From Atherinomorus stipes (lineage: Eukaryota > Chordata > Actinopteri > Atheriniformes > Atherinidae): a stretch of DNA of 64,000 bases. Made by a program: the position numbers and the translations under genes. The stretch lies in the NCBI GenBank assembly GCA_023101725.1, contig JALJCO010001097.1:460344-524343 (forward strand), read 5' to 3'. The notes under the pieces are model-generated. The model had not been told where the DNA came from. It saw only the letters and a program-made list of their open reading frames with translations, and did not search any database. Shown one piece after another: positions 1 to 13,833 of the stretch (the first letter of the stretch is position 1; the number at the start of each line of letters is the position of its first letter).

Positions 1-3000
1 TCATCCTCATACCCTTCACCTAGTCGACTGCCTGACGGCACAACGGGGGGTGACATGTCACGAACACACACAAATGAGTTTGTGTGTGTGTAAGGGTGTA
101 TGTGCGTGCAGAAGCTGCAAACATATTGCATCCCAATGGTGAGGAGAAACAACCAAAAGGGCTGCTCTGTTCTTTTTCCCACATCAGGAGCTGTGCGTCA
201 CAAATGGCTGCAATGCTAATGAACCCGACAGGCTGTTATGACACCACAGCATCAGGTAGGAGTAAATGAGGCTTTAGGGTGGAGCAGGTGTGTGTGCAGA
301 CTACATATGAGTGTGTGCGCGGATGTGTGCTTTCGGAGTAAAGACCAGGGATGAGGGTTTGTGCTTGCAAGTGCACCAGGGAGAGACGACAGGGAGAAGC
401 AGCATCTGACTCTGAAAAAGAAAGTAGGGAAACAAGATGCCACACTGACACAGGAGACGGGCGCCATCGGTGATTGTTTACATTGTTATCCAATTAACAG
501 ACCATAAGCATGGAGGCATCTGTCAACAAACAAAGCTGTTGTTTTTCCTCTGCTCTGCCTAAGCCATATTCTCTCTTCTTCTGCCTACACAGCCATGCAT
601 ACATGCATGCATACATACATACATAAGACAGACAAAATCTAGCTCTGCTTTGCGTTTGATTTTAACCTTAAGTCAATATTTTTCTAATTAAATGATCAAA
701 CCAATCATTAGAATTGCGTAAATGTTTAAAAGATTAAATAACTTCTTGAAGATTTCTTTAGACTAAATATAATTTAGATAAATGACATCTGGAAGTTATT
801 TAAAACAGAGAAAAATAAATTAAATTAACAGAGAAAGAACTGGACTAAACTGTATGACTTATATCGTACATATTGAACAAATAATACCACAGATCTGTGC
901 TTTAATATTAAAACTGGACACACATTAAAAAAAACAAAAAACAGATGGTTATTTTAGCCAGTCTCTGATGTTTCTCTGTTCCTTAAAATACAGGGCAAAA
1001 TACTCCGCTTAAAATACACCACCTATTTGTCACGAAACAGCAGATTTCAACTGTTAAAATCATATAATTAGCTATTAATGTGAAGTTTAAACTAAACAAT
1101 TGTGACTCACTTGATTCAAATGAATAAAACACACTGATAAGAGAAGAGGCGACACTAAGCAACGCTCAGCCATGAAAGAAAAGAAAAGCAAAATAAACAC
1201 AGACCCTCAAGATGTCCGTTTCCAACATAATCAAACGTGCAGCTGAAATAACGCATTTTTAATGAAGCCATTACAGGCTCTGCTATGTTAATTAAAACCA
1301 AATAACTTGTCTGTTTTAAACTAGTGTTGTCAAGTGTTTATTTGGCCAATTACAAAAGCAGTGGGAGATCATTATCTGCTGCCAGGAGCGTTGACAGCAT
1401 GTAGTGCTGGGGCGTGAACAGAAAAGAACAGAAAAGAGTTCGGCACTTCAAAGGAAAAAATGCGCTGCACAGGCTGGACAGGGGGAGGACCGAAGGGAAA
1501 AAGGGAAAAATGAGGAAGAGGGGGAGGACAGAGCCAGTGAAGACGGGGGAAAAGAAATAAACCAGTTTGTACTTAAAGACATCATACAATTAATCTTAAG
1601 CATTTTTAAGAGTTAAAAAAAGGTTTAAAGAAAACTGGAAATGGGTCAAGAAAAAGTTTTAAAGCTTAGTGTTTAAAAGTATAATGTAGATGTAGAGGAA
1701 GGACAAAAAGGAAAGAGGAGGGAAAATTGAGACAGAGGGAGGGAAAACTGGAAGAAAAAGCTAAAGCAATACCAAAGGAGGAGGGGGCAGATATCCCAAG
1801 AGTAATAACTCAGGTAGACAGGTTTTATTATTTCAAAGTAATGGGTATTGTTGTATGCTTTCCCCCCACAAAACAGTTCACACTTTGCTTTAAAAAGAAA
1901 AAAAAAAAGCAAAAAAAAAAAACATTCTCACTCTGAAGTATTACTGAGAGGCATCACTTGATGCAGCTGCATACTTAAAAAAAGAAAAACTCAGCTTGTT
2001 TTAGTGGTTGTCTACAGACTGCTGTGTAAATGTCTCACTGTCTTTTGTCTTATTGAGTAATCCAAGACTGACTCTATAATGTTGACAGCAAAGCACAGTG
2101 GGGGTCATACCATCTGTTACAAGACTCCGTGTCCTTATTGTGTCTGAAGTTCGTTACATATCACAGGATATGAATGTAGATGGAACCAATTGAATGATTG
2201 ATAAGAGAAAAGAATTGTTATATATCGGTCTGTGAATATTACGGTCTTTTAAAAATTGCTGCTCAAAACTCTTTTTTGCTTCAGCAGATGAATGCAATAA
2301 TTTAATTTATATTATGAATATAACAACATTCCAATGAGGTACACATTACCACACAGCTCCTCAAAGCTGTGGCCTGTGTTAGACAGAAAAAATATTATAA
2401 GTCCAGAGAAGTAATGAAACTACTTTGAAAATAAACTGCTTCAACTTCCTTTAAGTATTCCCATGACTTTTTCAGATAACGGGACAAGAAAAACAAAACA
2501 CAGCAGTTTAACAGATGTAAAATCTATTTCAGTACAGAGCACAGCTTCTTCTTTGCCATTGTTTATTATTTCTGTATCTCAGGTTTTGTGTAATAATCAT
2601 TTTGGCACATTCATCATCAGAGCTGGAAGAAGGATTAGCAGAAGGTGAAATAAAGTACAGTATCAGTGAGAAAACTAATACACTTGTTTGACATTATTTG
2701 GGTATCTGTGAGCAGCTGGGCAGGAAGAGACGACTGCAAATCATTTCAACAGCAGTCTAAACATATTCACCACATGCTGAAGGAAGAAGACCTCAGGCCT
2801 TTCAACACAGGTTTGTGTTCAACAAGTATCAAAGAGAAAATGGGGGAATTCTTGAATGAAAAGCTGAAAACTGAAACACTAAAAGTCCCCCTCCTCTTCC
2901 TCAAACTCGCTGACAGTCATAGAAACGGAGGAAGGGTTAGTTCCCTGAGCACGGCTAAGCCTGGTACAAATGATGCCAGTGTAAGGCCTGCTGTAGTGCT

Positions 3001-5022
3001 GAGGAGATAAGCCATTGATACCAAATGTTGAGGAGGATACCAAGTCCAAAAACTGGAGACTAATAGACATTTATTGGCAAAGCTTCAGGAAGGTGGTAGC
3101 AGCATGAATCAGACACATCTGATCATTTACATGGATGAAACTTAAGTTTATAAATTTGAATAAGCCTGCCTTTCCAGATACACTTGTCTGCAAAAAAGCT
3201 TCTTTTCTTTGCTTTTTTGTATTTAAAAAAGGAGAAAGAAATCCAGCTTTACTTAATTTACCAAAGTTGGTTTGGGAAAATCTTCTAACTTCTGCTACAG
3301 CTAAATGAAGTGCAACTAAAAAAAAAGTGACCGCATAAAACTAAAAAAAGGCAAAAAGGTTTCAACAGTTGTGCAGAATTACAAATGCAATAGTGGTCTA
3401 TCCTCTATCCTCTGATCCTGGCAGAGCAACAGTGAGAGCGTCTGGATGGGATGGAAGATTTCTATGCTCTCTCTCATTTAATTACAACACAGAGCTGCAG
3501 GATTAGACGGGGCCTGTGTTCACAGCCTCATACTGGCACTGCCACCGAGCTGCTTCCCTCCTCTCTTTCCACAAATCTCTTGCCTTTCTGTTTTCTGGAA
3601 TTATCTCCTATCCTCTACTTTTTAATATCTTCACCACTTGTCTTCTCTATCCTTTTCCTTTTCAGACTGTTTCTCTGATTAAATCTTTTCTTTGTTCACG
3701 CTTTTTGTTTTCTCCATTCCCTTTCTCTCAAGTCCTGAAGGCATCATCCTCCTCTTGCTTCTTTCCCCCACTAATCCTCCCATCCTGTTTTTGCTGGAAT
3801 TTCATCTGCGATGCAGACACATCTTTATCTCTGTCTCAAACACATGTTTACTCTTGATTATAAAGAGACAACTGTGAATCCTTTAAGTGACAAAGTTGTG
3901 AGCGGGGCATGTGTTTGCTTGAAAATATTTGTGTATTTGTCAAATTGTGTGATTGTGACGAAATGGAGTGTGAGCTACGCGTTAATGTGTGTGTTACTTT
4001 GAGGTGTTTGTGCTCCGGCAGTCTCTACAGATTGCGATGGCACACTGCCTGGGCAAGTCTACACACACACACACCTCTATATAACCACTACCACCCATCC
4101 ACATTCACTCCTGTTTTGATTAATGGAAATCCAGCAGCATGGCTAATTAAACTGGCAGTTAAAACAGTGCTCATTAGCGTGCTACCATGAGCATGGCGAC
4201 CAAGCCCTCTAATGTCTGGTTGTAGCTAGCTGAGTGATGCCAGGCATCAACAGAAAAGCCATAGAGAATACTACTGTTAGTGCTGACAACTGTATCCTAA
4301 CTCAGTCAAAGTGTACTGTACACACAAAGGACTGATACTAATTAATATTCACTGTATACTGAGCGCGCAGGTGGATGGATAAACAGACGGCTTAACTTTT
4401 TCCAACACAGGTGCAAGTAAACAAAGGCAGTGATGCAGAGGTAAGAAAGGAGCACATGAACAGAGAAACTAAGATGATGATGAAAATAATCAAAAAGAAA
4501 AAAAAACGTCTCAGCCTTCAGTCACAAAAATGATCTTAACTATTGTCCCTGCTGCTCTGCATTCACAGCCATCGCCTCAGGTTTAGCTAAGAGCCAATTA
4601 CAGCGGAGGATCTTTCCAACAGAGTCAGTGGTTGCTGAGAACATATCACAACCCACTCATACTTTCCTGATGGTGGACACATTGGAGCAGTGTAATTAGC
4701 TTCCATCTTGGTTTGACGTCGTTAACATGCCAATAAATTTAATAGGCTTGTCTAGGAGGCAGTACAACCAATAAAGCATCTGCTTTTCCCAAACATGTCA
4801 TCAGCGCGTTGACTCCAGACACTGAGACAACCTAGATCCAGACGGACTGTGGCAGTTTTCTGCTCACGTAACTTTTACGGCTGTGGATGGAACATGGTTC
4901 CTAAATGATAAACATTGATCTGATTTAGTTTTTCTTTAGTACAGTATGTGTACAAGTTTGAGCAGAAGCACAAATGTGGACATACATATTCATGTTGGTC
5001 TGACAGAAGGTTTACCACTCAC
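1..5022. other. faf1 intron 18 (partial), no gene seen
   Basis: This is the intron between the UBX exon and the last coding exon, which was searched for on the minus strand and not found. It contains a small ATGC/ATAC repeat at about 598-626, a purine-rich stretch at 1404-1930 and a pyrimidine-rich stretch at 3540-3800 on the + strand. Short A runs occur around 1887-1921. Open frames here are low complexity and unconvincing. Confidence 0.8.
1404..1930. repeat. Purine-rich tract on + strand
   Basis: Over about 500 bp the + strand is dominated by A and G, in blocks such as GGGGGAGGACAG separated by A runs. The overlapping open frames are lysine/glutamate-rich on one strand and Phe/Ser-rich on the other, which is the signature of composition rather than coding. 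Confidence 0.6.
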
Positions 5023-5238
5023 ATTTCTACGAGGGAAGGTGGTGAGGAGCTTGAATTCTTCAAAGGGGTATCCCTTAGAGGCCACAAAGTCAAAGAGGAC
5101 CTGGAGCTTACAGCTGCCCAGAAAACGCCTTTCCAAAAACTCCCCACTTGGTGTGCGGATTCTCAGTTTGCTGATTTGCTCTCCTGATTCTTCGTCAGGC
5201 TCGGGAGGTAAAGCCTGCTCCAATGACAAGCGGATAGC
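5023..5238 (-). CDS. faf1: faf1 exon 18 (UBX domain)
   Basis: The acceptor is TTCCCCCCAG|GCT and the donor is AGAAAT|GTGAGT. The exon is 72 codons, phase 0. It starts AIRLSLEQALPPEPDEESGE, then SKLRIRTPSGEFLERRFL, and ends in LLTTFPRRN. This is a ubiquitin-like UBX fold. The surface Arg in LRIRTP and the TFPRR loop (the FPR p97-contact motif of UBX proteins) are intact. About 27 C-terminal residues, including the last strand, should be on one more exon before position 1. Confidence 0.97.
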
Positions 5239-8200
5239 CTGGGGGGAAGAAAGAAAAATAGAACAAACAATCTTTTCGTTAGTACAACACACTGATGATT
5301 GTAGAGACAGTGCTCATAAAATCAGACACGTTTGCATACAGGTGTTGGTGAGGTCCAACTGTCCTCACTGGGGCAGCAGTTTTTGCTTTTTTTGCATTGC
5401 AGCAGTTATTGTTATGGACTTGTATCAGTTTCTATATAGTGAGTGATTTAACCAATCATGTTTTTATACATAAACCCTAATAAATGTAGTACAGTAAGCT
5501 TTAGTATCTGTGCAGCGTATAAAAACCTTTCCCTCAACTGCAAACTCAGACAGAGACCTGGTTGGTCTAAGTTAGCTTCTTTGAATGTATTAACATGATA
5601 TGAAAAGATGTAGAATAAAAAAACTGCATTGAATAAAAAGGCAACAAGCTTTCACAAAGCCCTTATTAAGAAAAATATTTGTATAAAAACATAGCAAAAA
5701 GTCCAGAATAACACAGGACAGAGATTAAATAACACTATCCAAACATGAATTGAAATCTAAAAGTTGCTTCCTGAATCTGATTGCTGCAATGTAGCTTCAC
5801 ATTAAATTAAACCATCCATTTGTCCTAAGAATGTTATTAAATTAGTTGCCCTGTGTCTCACCCTGTTCCCTATAGTCTGGTGTAGCCCAGAAGGTTGCCA
5901 AGTAGCATATCAGTATGATTAAAAAAAAGAGCCAAGTGTAGCCTTCTGGCATGATCTCTTACTGATTGCACCATTGAGCAGATAACTATCCATATAAATG
6001 TCATCATGCCGACTACAGATAGTTTAGTTTTGTGAGAGACAGCTAATTTTACAAAAAGTAAACATATTTTTAACAATAGGGTGAGGGTGTCTTATCACAC
6101 AAAAGACAAACATCAACTGTCATCTTTCGTGGTAAAACTAATCAATTCTCCTGAGTTCTAAAAAAACGTGCTCCAGCTGCTCTCTCGAGCTTTCCACTTC
6201 TTTCCGCCCCTCACCTCTCCCCCCCCCCTGCTTGTTGTTCCTGTTTGGCCAGCCGGGGAGCATATGCTGTGACAACACGCCCCGGCTTTATTTACACACC
6301 ATAATGCAATTATATTTCATAAGAGTGTACAACAGTAGCTCATTAGCAGCTTCTGGTGTTGGGTGGGCAGGGTAGGGCGCGTGCCGCTCCACCATCAGCT
6401 CCCCCAGGTACACGAGCTGATGCTGACTGAGTTAAAGGGGTCTCTGGGGAAAAACTCACACATGCACACATACACAACAGAAATGAGTGTGCACGGTGGT
6501 GGACGCACAAATGCAGAGACTCAACCTCAGACACAAGCATAAACACCTACAAAAGTGATAGGTAGCATCCCAAAATAAACCACAGGACACACGTCTGGTC
6601 TAGCCTCTGGCCCGTGCAGCTCCGCACAAATAATCAGGAGCATCTCTCCGGCCATTCATCCGCCTCGGCAGCTCTGCTCGGCTAACCACAGAAAGCAAAC
6701 AGATGACAAGCACCTGACAGCCGCACAACTGTATGCTAAGATCCCATGAAGGAGGTAAATAATAATGTTAGCTCACATGCAGCCTTCCAACCCCACCCCC
6801 GATTCATGGGCTCCTACTTTCATGTCGTTTTTCTTTGCACAAAGGTGGAAAATCACAGAGAAAGCATTCCTTTTCTCATCGTACCCTCTCTGGTGGCAAC
6901 CGGGGTTTTTTTGTTGTGTCTGCTGTTTCTTTAACACACAGCATGGGGTCACTGCTGTAGCCAATTATGACAGCATACATGATGAACTCTTGTCCTTTTA
7001 TCTTTTGGGAGAGAGGTGACCACAATGTAAATTTATGATTAAAATTGACAGTTTTTACATGATAAAAACTGTATTTAAAAAAAAAAGAAAGAAAAGCATC
7101 TACTGTGACAAATTAGCTTAATCTAGAAGAATGCTATCTGACACTAATGTAATAAGTGAGAAATAGAAATAGCCGTCACTGTTAATCCTTGTGATGTCAA
7201 TACTGAAATCTAAACATTAAGCTTGAACTGGACATTGAAAATGAATTCAAGCAATTTTGCAACTATAAGCACAGGTGGCTTGTCTTTTTTTTTCTTGAAC
7301 CTCTCTTAATCAAAAAGATATAATTAATCAGTTCTAAAAGTGCTATTACATTTAGATCTATCAATTTTTTAAATATAAGACTTTTTAATACCAACAACAG
7401 CGCACCAAAGTGTTGCACAACAATAAACAAGCCCTAACAATAAAGGAAAATATCCATTAAAGCACAATCTATAACATAAATACAAGAGAGTTGTAGGTTT
7501 TTGTTTTGTTTTTTTTTAAAGTACAATAAAAATAAAAATAAAAATCAAGGCTTTTACTTGAATAATTTTTTAAATAAGAAACAACCAGAGTAACAGATGA
7601 AATTAAAAAGCAGAAAATCAGAAGCACAAAAAGGGAGTGAAAAGTCAAATATTTATTTGTACTGCAACACACTGAAGATTATGTCACCAGTGTTGGGGTC
7701 CAGCAGCTCCTGTCTCATATTTATTCACATCACAGCCTGTTAGCATAGGAGAATTTGCGGAAACCACTGAATTTGGGTAGACAAAATTAATTAAAGTAGG
7801 AAAACAGGAAAAGTTTGAATTATGTTTACAGTCGGTGTATATATACACAGTTTGCTTAGCGGACTACAGTGATATAATTAAGAAGGTCAGGTTTGGGGCT
7901 CTTTTGTTATCATCTGTTTAACTTAAGTGACAAATCATCTGAGCGAACCGGGTTACCCAATACCTCAGACTCCCTACTATTAAGTAAACAACAATCATCG
8001 CGGACTACACTGTATTACTCTGGACTGTATTACAACATTGGTGCCATCCTTACAGAAGATTAGTTTTCCTGTATGCGTGACATTGTGTCTGCCTGTGTAT
8101 ATGTGTGTATTTTTCCTCTTTTCACAGACAATAATTGTTTTCAAGTGAATATGTGTGTTTGCCTAGGTTGTGTGTATGTTTGTGCACAGGCCAGTCTACA

Positions 8201-11200
8201 TGACTTGCTGCAGTCTTTTGTTCGCTTGGGTTTGAACATGACGCTGTGTGCTTTATCAGTGGGAGGCATTTAAACAGAACAATGACTGTGTATGGAAGGT
8301 GATGTTCACAAGCACCAGCTCTAATTAAGATGTTTCATTCATTTGAATGGATATTTACCTGTAAAATCCACAGCACACAGTCTTTACTGACTGGCAGGTT
8401 TCACCAAAACCACAATCTAATTGAGCTACTACAGTGAAATGACAGCAAGACAGATAAAAAAAAAAAAAATCCAGAAGCAAACTCACACAGTTACTCTGTG
8501 CTGTCAAAGCATTAATGTACAGCCTTGCACTAATAATGATGACATATTACTTTCAGCACTGTGAAGATGATTTTGATGTTTTGCCCTCACCTCCTTCTCC
8601 TCTTCCTGCTCCTTTCTCATCTGTTCCAAGCGTACCTGTTCGGCCTCTTCTCTCTCTTGGGCTTCCCTCTGAAAAGGAAAGAAAATCGTTTCATTAAATG
8701 GGTCAACAAAACCAAAATACTTAGTGGTGTACAATGCCAACTAATATGTCCTTAACTGTGACATTGCTCCAAACAACCCATTTTTCTGGCAAACAAGCTC
8801 TTAATGTAGTAAGAGTGTAAATCGCAAGTTTGATAATGATAAAATACTGATTCAATGGAAATGGAAAAACTTATTTATTCAATTATGACTATGTGCTGTC
8901 TTAAGTGACTCCAAATGTTTTGTTAAATTTAAAATGCAAAAAAAAAGTTGGGATGCACCGAAAATTCAGCCACTGAAAGTTTTCGGCCGAAAATGACCCA
9001 AAATTGCATTTTCTTGTTTTCGGTCGAAAGACATAAATCACAGAAGCAACACGGCCGAAATAGCGCATCCAGCAGGTGACTTCTGCACTTTGTGTTTTTA
9101 TGTGAGAACATATTTAATTTCAGTCTTTCAACAGGCCAGTCAGTTATAAACCTGTTTATTATAATTTGCTGTAGTAGTCCGACAGAGAAAAATTTAAAAG
9201 GCATTAATGTACAGTGAGTGGGGTCAAACTAAACATTTTATTTGATTTCAAATTTATATTGTGCATTGTTGTAATGTTAGTGGTAAATAAATATTTTGAT
9301 ACTTTTGTAATTGATTTATTGCAATGCCTTGATTTTAGTGAGGTTAGTACACATCGTGGCCAAAAATTCTATGGTTCTAATAAATGACATTATTTTTATT
9401 TTTAGTGATTCGGTTTGCTCATTTTTTTGTTTTTGGTTTCGGTCAAGAATTTTCATTGTGGTGCATCCCTAAAAAAAGGCCTACCATATATGACATACAG
9501 TACACAGACAATTTGCTTAATTTTTGAAGTACCTTTTTACGGTCGGCCTCTAAAGACAAACGATAGGCCTCATCCTGTTCTCTCTTCACCATCTCCCGTG
9601 CCTCACGCTCGTCCTAGGTGGAGGGAGAAACAAAGTTAACAACATAATAAAAGATGTGCAAGAATAAAACATCTAAGCTGAGGTAGTGATTGTAGAGGCC
9701 AGGAAGAGCCAAGCAAAAGAAAATGCAGCATGTCAAGTGTGGTTACATACAAACATCAGGTATGAAAGAGTAGCACTAGTGGGGAATTCATTGTGACTGG
9801 GCTGTCATTTACCAGAGCTGGAGCCCCTTTTATGTTTCCCATCTCAGTTTCACCCTCCCTTTCTCTTTCATTCATTCTGCCTCTCTCTTCCTGTTTGTAC
9901 AGAGGGAAGGGGCCTTTCTCTTTCTACCTGCTGTGGCTACAAAGTGTTTCATAAAGACTGGGTCTAAATACGAGTGTCTATTGTGTTAACATTGCACAGC
10001 CATTAGTTTTCTATTTTCTGAAAGCCCATGCTGTGCAGTAGCCCGGATATGGCAAAGTCGGCTTATTGTGATGATCAGAGGGCTACTGTGCAGCTTGGCA
10101 TTTGCAAAGCAAAATGACAGTGTGTATTGTTGTATTGAATTGGAAAATGCAAAGATACATTTGTGCTTTTGGCTGACATAATAGAGGGATAGTGAAAGGA
10201 AACTGTAAAAGAATGGCAGAGAGTGACAAAGGCATCAATAGTACCCGATGTCAAAAGACTGACCATAAGTCACGCAAATGAGTCACAGAGTAGTTCATGT
10301 ATGGTACCAACTTACACTGTTAAATGTTTTCAAGTTCACTGAATAGTTTAATGTGAATAAGCTTGAAGTAAAATGTTGATCTGACATGTTGTGCCGATAC
10401 CATGTGATTTTTAGAGCCTTATCTTTCGAGGAAGCGGGGTGGGGGGGGGGGGGGGGGGGGGGGGTGGAGGACAGCTTTTCCACAACTAAATCATGGCTAC
10501 TGTTCAAGTTGGCACAATATGTGGCATCTTATAGTGCTGATGATACACTTAGTATTCATAACATTCAATCTGTCACACATTTAATGTTTGCTACCAGATG
10601 ATGAAAAGGAATGTAAATGGCTCCTTTTAATTTGCTGTTTTATTTTATGACCAAGTAACTCAAAGCTAAATTTCCATTTTCTAACACCGTGTAAGATGCA
10701 AATAAAGAAAAAATATTAAACTTTTTCTTTTAATATTTGATAGCGTTGAATTTTATTCCACGTCAAATTTCTGAACAGCTTGGTAAGACGCATGTTTGTA
10801 AACAGGACAGTATGTGTATGTAAACAGGACAACCCTATAGTATCTACTCTTTTTACGTAAAAAAAAAAAAAAAAAAAAATTGAGGATTTCCAAAAACTGC
10901 TTCCCATCATATTTATCTTTTTTTGTTATTTCATTTTTTTAATCAGATCACTTTAAGCCACAGCAGAGAGCCATTCAGACAGAGCAGCTATGAGAGATGA
11001 AGACAGCCCTGTCCTTTTGTCTTCACTAAAATTAACTCTGCTAATCTGATCAGGAATATACAGATGAAATTTACACTCCTGAATCAGTTCAAGGTTTGTG
11101 AAAGATGAATTGTATAAACTGAAATAAACCTAGTGTGTGGAAGTGCTGTGAAACTGTTGCTTTGGAAGCCATGTTTGTGTGCCTTTTGCTTATTTGATCC

Positions 11201-12666
11201 CTTTGTATATGATACTGTGCACGTCATTGTACTTTTATTTGTATATTCACTCATTTGCAGGTATACTATGACTTACTGCCGTTTATATGACTGCATGAGG
11301 TGACCTGAATGTGACCTGAAAAATACTTCAGGCTGCCAAACGCAGACTGGAAAACCTGCAGTGAGTAGTCACTTGATTAGTAACTACTAAGCTAAAACAC
11401 AGACAACCAAAGGAATAACTGGTGTGTCAGTAAGGTTGGTTGAAGTCACAATGTGGCTGTCCAGCTGTTCCAGTTCCAGACAGAAAGAAAAATCACCATC
11501 AAAATGGAATGTCTGGGCTGGGTGGGAGCCTCGGTGTTTGTATGACTTTGGAAAGGTGAGATGAAAAAAGTAGAACAACAGATATTAGAAAGAAAAGAGC
11601 AAACTGAAGAAAAGGAGAACTTCAGAAGTGCCTAAAAAGCTGCTAGAGGGAAGATGGCATAAGCAAAGTCAAGGTTGAGCGCACCCCCCCAAGAAATGCA
11701 ATGGCAGATGTCATCTACTACCAACACTATTGTCACAAAGTTGATGCCAATAATACCAAAGAATAACATTATACTTCATTCATTACTTAGGTTCTCTATG
11801 ATCATTTTGTTACTCCAAGTTATTTTTAACTGGCAAACATTTTCTGGGATAATGCTCTTTAATATCCACTCAAAAAAGATATAAAAAAACAACTTCTACT
11901 ATAATCTTATAACATGTTAGATCTTCTTTATTAAGTTTGTGATGACTGCAATGTCAGTTGTTTCAGTGTCTCATCAACTGGCCTACAAATGGCCATAATA
12001 AAGAAATACAACCACATAAAGGTAAAAAATAATGTGCTGGGGTGAATAGGAAACTCTTCTTAGAGCAGGAGTGTCCAAAGTCAGTCCTTGAGGGCTGCCT
12101 TCCTGTTGGTTTTCAATATTTCCCTGCTTCAACACACCTAACTTAAATCAAATGGATATAACGACCTTTGAGGTTTTGCACATAACAAGGATCATATTTC
12201 TGTGATATTCTGTGATCAGTTAGATACTGATTGATTTTAAGCAAACCATGTTTAATTTTGGCAGATCTTCATACCTTAGCTTTAGTTTGAACAATATTTA
12301 TCATCTGAGGACTTACAATTACATGTTAACCGAAAAAAGTAGATTGGTTTTGTAGAAAAACGTTTGTATTTATGCCAAAATCTTTACTCAACTTTATATT
12401 TATGGGAAATTGTAAAACAATTTTAAAGATTCCCAGTATGAGCCTCCATCCAAGTCACGTAAGTACTCTGAATACCTGCTGTTATATACTGTCATTACTG
12501 ATTATACTATGAGCTTTCAAAGCTGACAAATCAAGAAGCCAGTAAATTGTGTAAATAATAACAATGCAGAATGAATCAGCTAACACTGAAAAGTCAGAAA
12601 CTCAACAGGGTAGGTTTAACCCTCAGGGTCAGTGTGTGATTGTGTGTGTGTGCATGTGTGTGTGTG

Positions 12667-12702
<36 letters not shown>

Positions 12703-13766
12703 CAAGATGCACTCTTTTCCCGAAAACTCCCATAAGAGAAATGCTCTGACTCACAACTGCATTGTTAGAAAGTCTGTTTGGCTGATTGACTTTTTAACTG
12801 TAAGCAGCTAATCCAGCATGACATCTACCATCTATAGATACATTAATCAAAAATGAAGCATGGCAAAGTTAAAAAGAAAGGATAATAGCAATAATGAATA
12901 ATTTAAGGCAATCAAAACCAAAGCATAAAGCATGTTTAATATACTGTATAAAAATCTTTGTCAAATCTTGCATTGCTTCCTTGTTAGTATAAGTATAGTT
13001 AGTACTGTATTAGTATAATCCTTGTTAGTATAGACTGCATGGTAAAAAATGGAATGAGTAAAATATCTCTATGACTGGAACTACTTAAAACTAAAAAGGA
13101 TAACTTAGGTTTTCTCCAACAAAGTAGATCTGAAAACTTACAAGCAGAACAAACAATTCATATGCCATTCTTTTTCATTTGATGCCACTGAGTAAAAGTA
13201 TCAGATGGTTAAAATTACCAAGTTTTTGACAGAGATAAAGTCACAATGTCCCAGATTCCTACTATCAAAGGTAAGTTTCAGTTTTCAGATAATTTGTTTA
13301 ATTCATGGGCTTCTGAGCAACATCATTACAGACATGTTATGCAACTAGGGAGCAGAGTACAGATCTCAGCCAGGCTTATTAAGCAGTCAAGTATGGAAAC
13401 TGTTAAGAAAATTTTTTTTTCCTTCTATTTTTTCATGAGGAATTGGACTCTACATTAGATTATTTCTGTCAATGAACAGTTTGAGGCATATTGTGCAGTG
13501 GGTATCATTTCTGGTTGATACGTCAGGTTGCAAACTTGCTGTGAACACTACAGCATATAAATATTGCTGTCAAATCAATACAAAAACACAACCAATCTAA
13601 AAAAAAAAAAAAAAAAACCCAGATAAGATTATTCAGAAATATCTTTAGCTTCTACCAGACTAAATTTTGAACTGTTAAATTTTGTTTTTTGACTGTGTTA
13701 TTGAACAATTGTATCAAACAAAGTTTACTACAATCCTATACCAATTTATATCATTTATATAAATTG

Positions 13767-13833
<67 letters not shown>

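Noticed and set aside
4946..5446. 166-codon + strand frame over the UBX exon
   Set aside because: Shadow of exon 18 on the other strand.
12564..12749. Cys-Val-rich small frame
   Set aside because: Translation of the GT microsatellite.
13769..13832. AT/AC repeat frame encoding a Tyr-Ile repeat protein
   Set aside because: Pure microsatellite translation.
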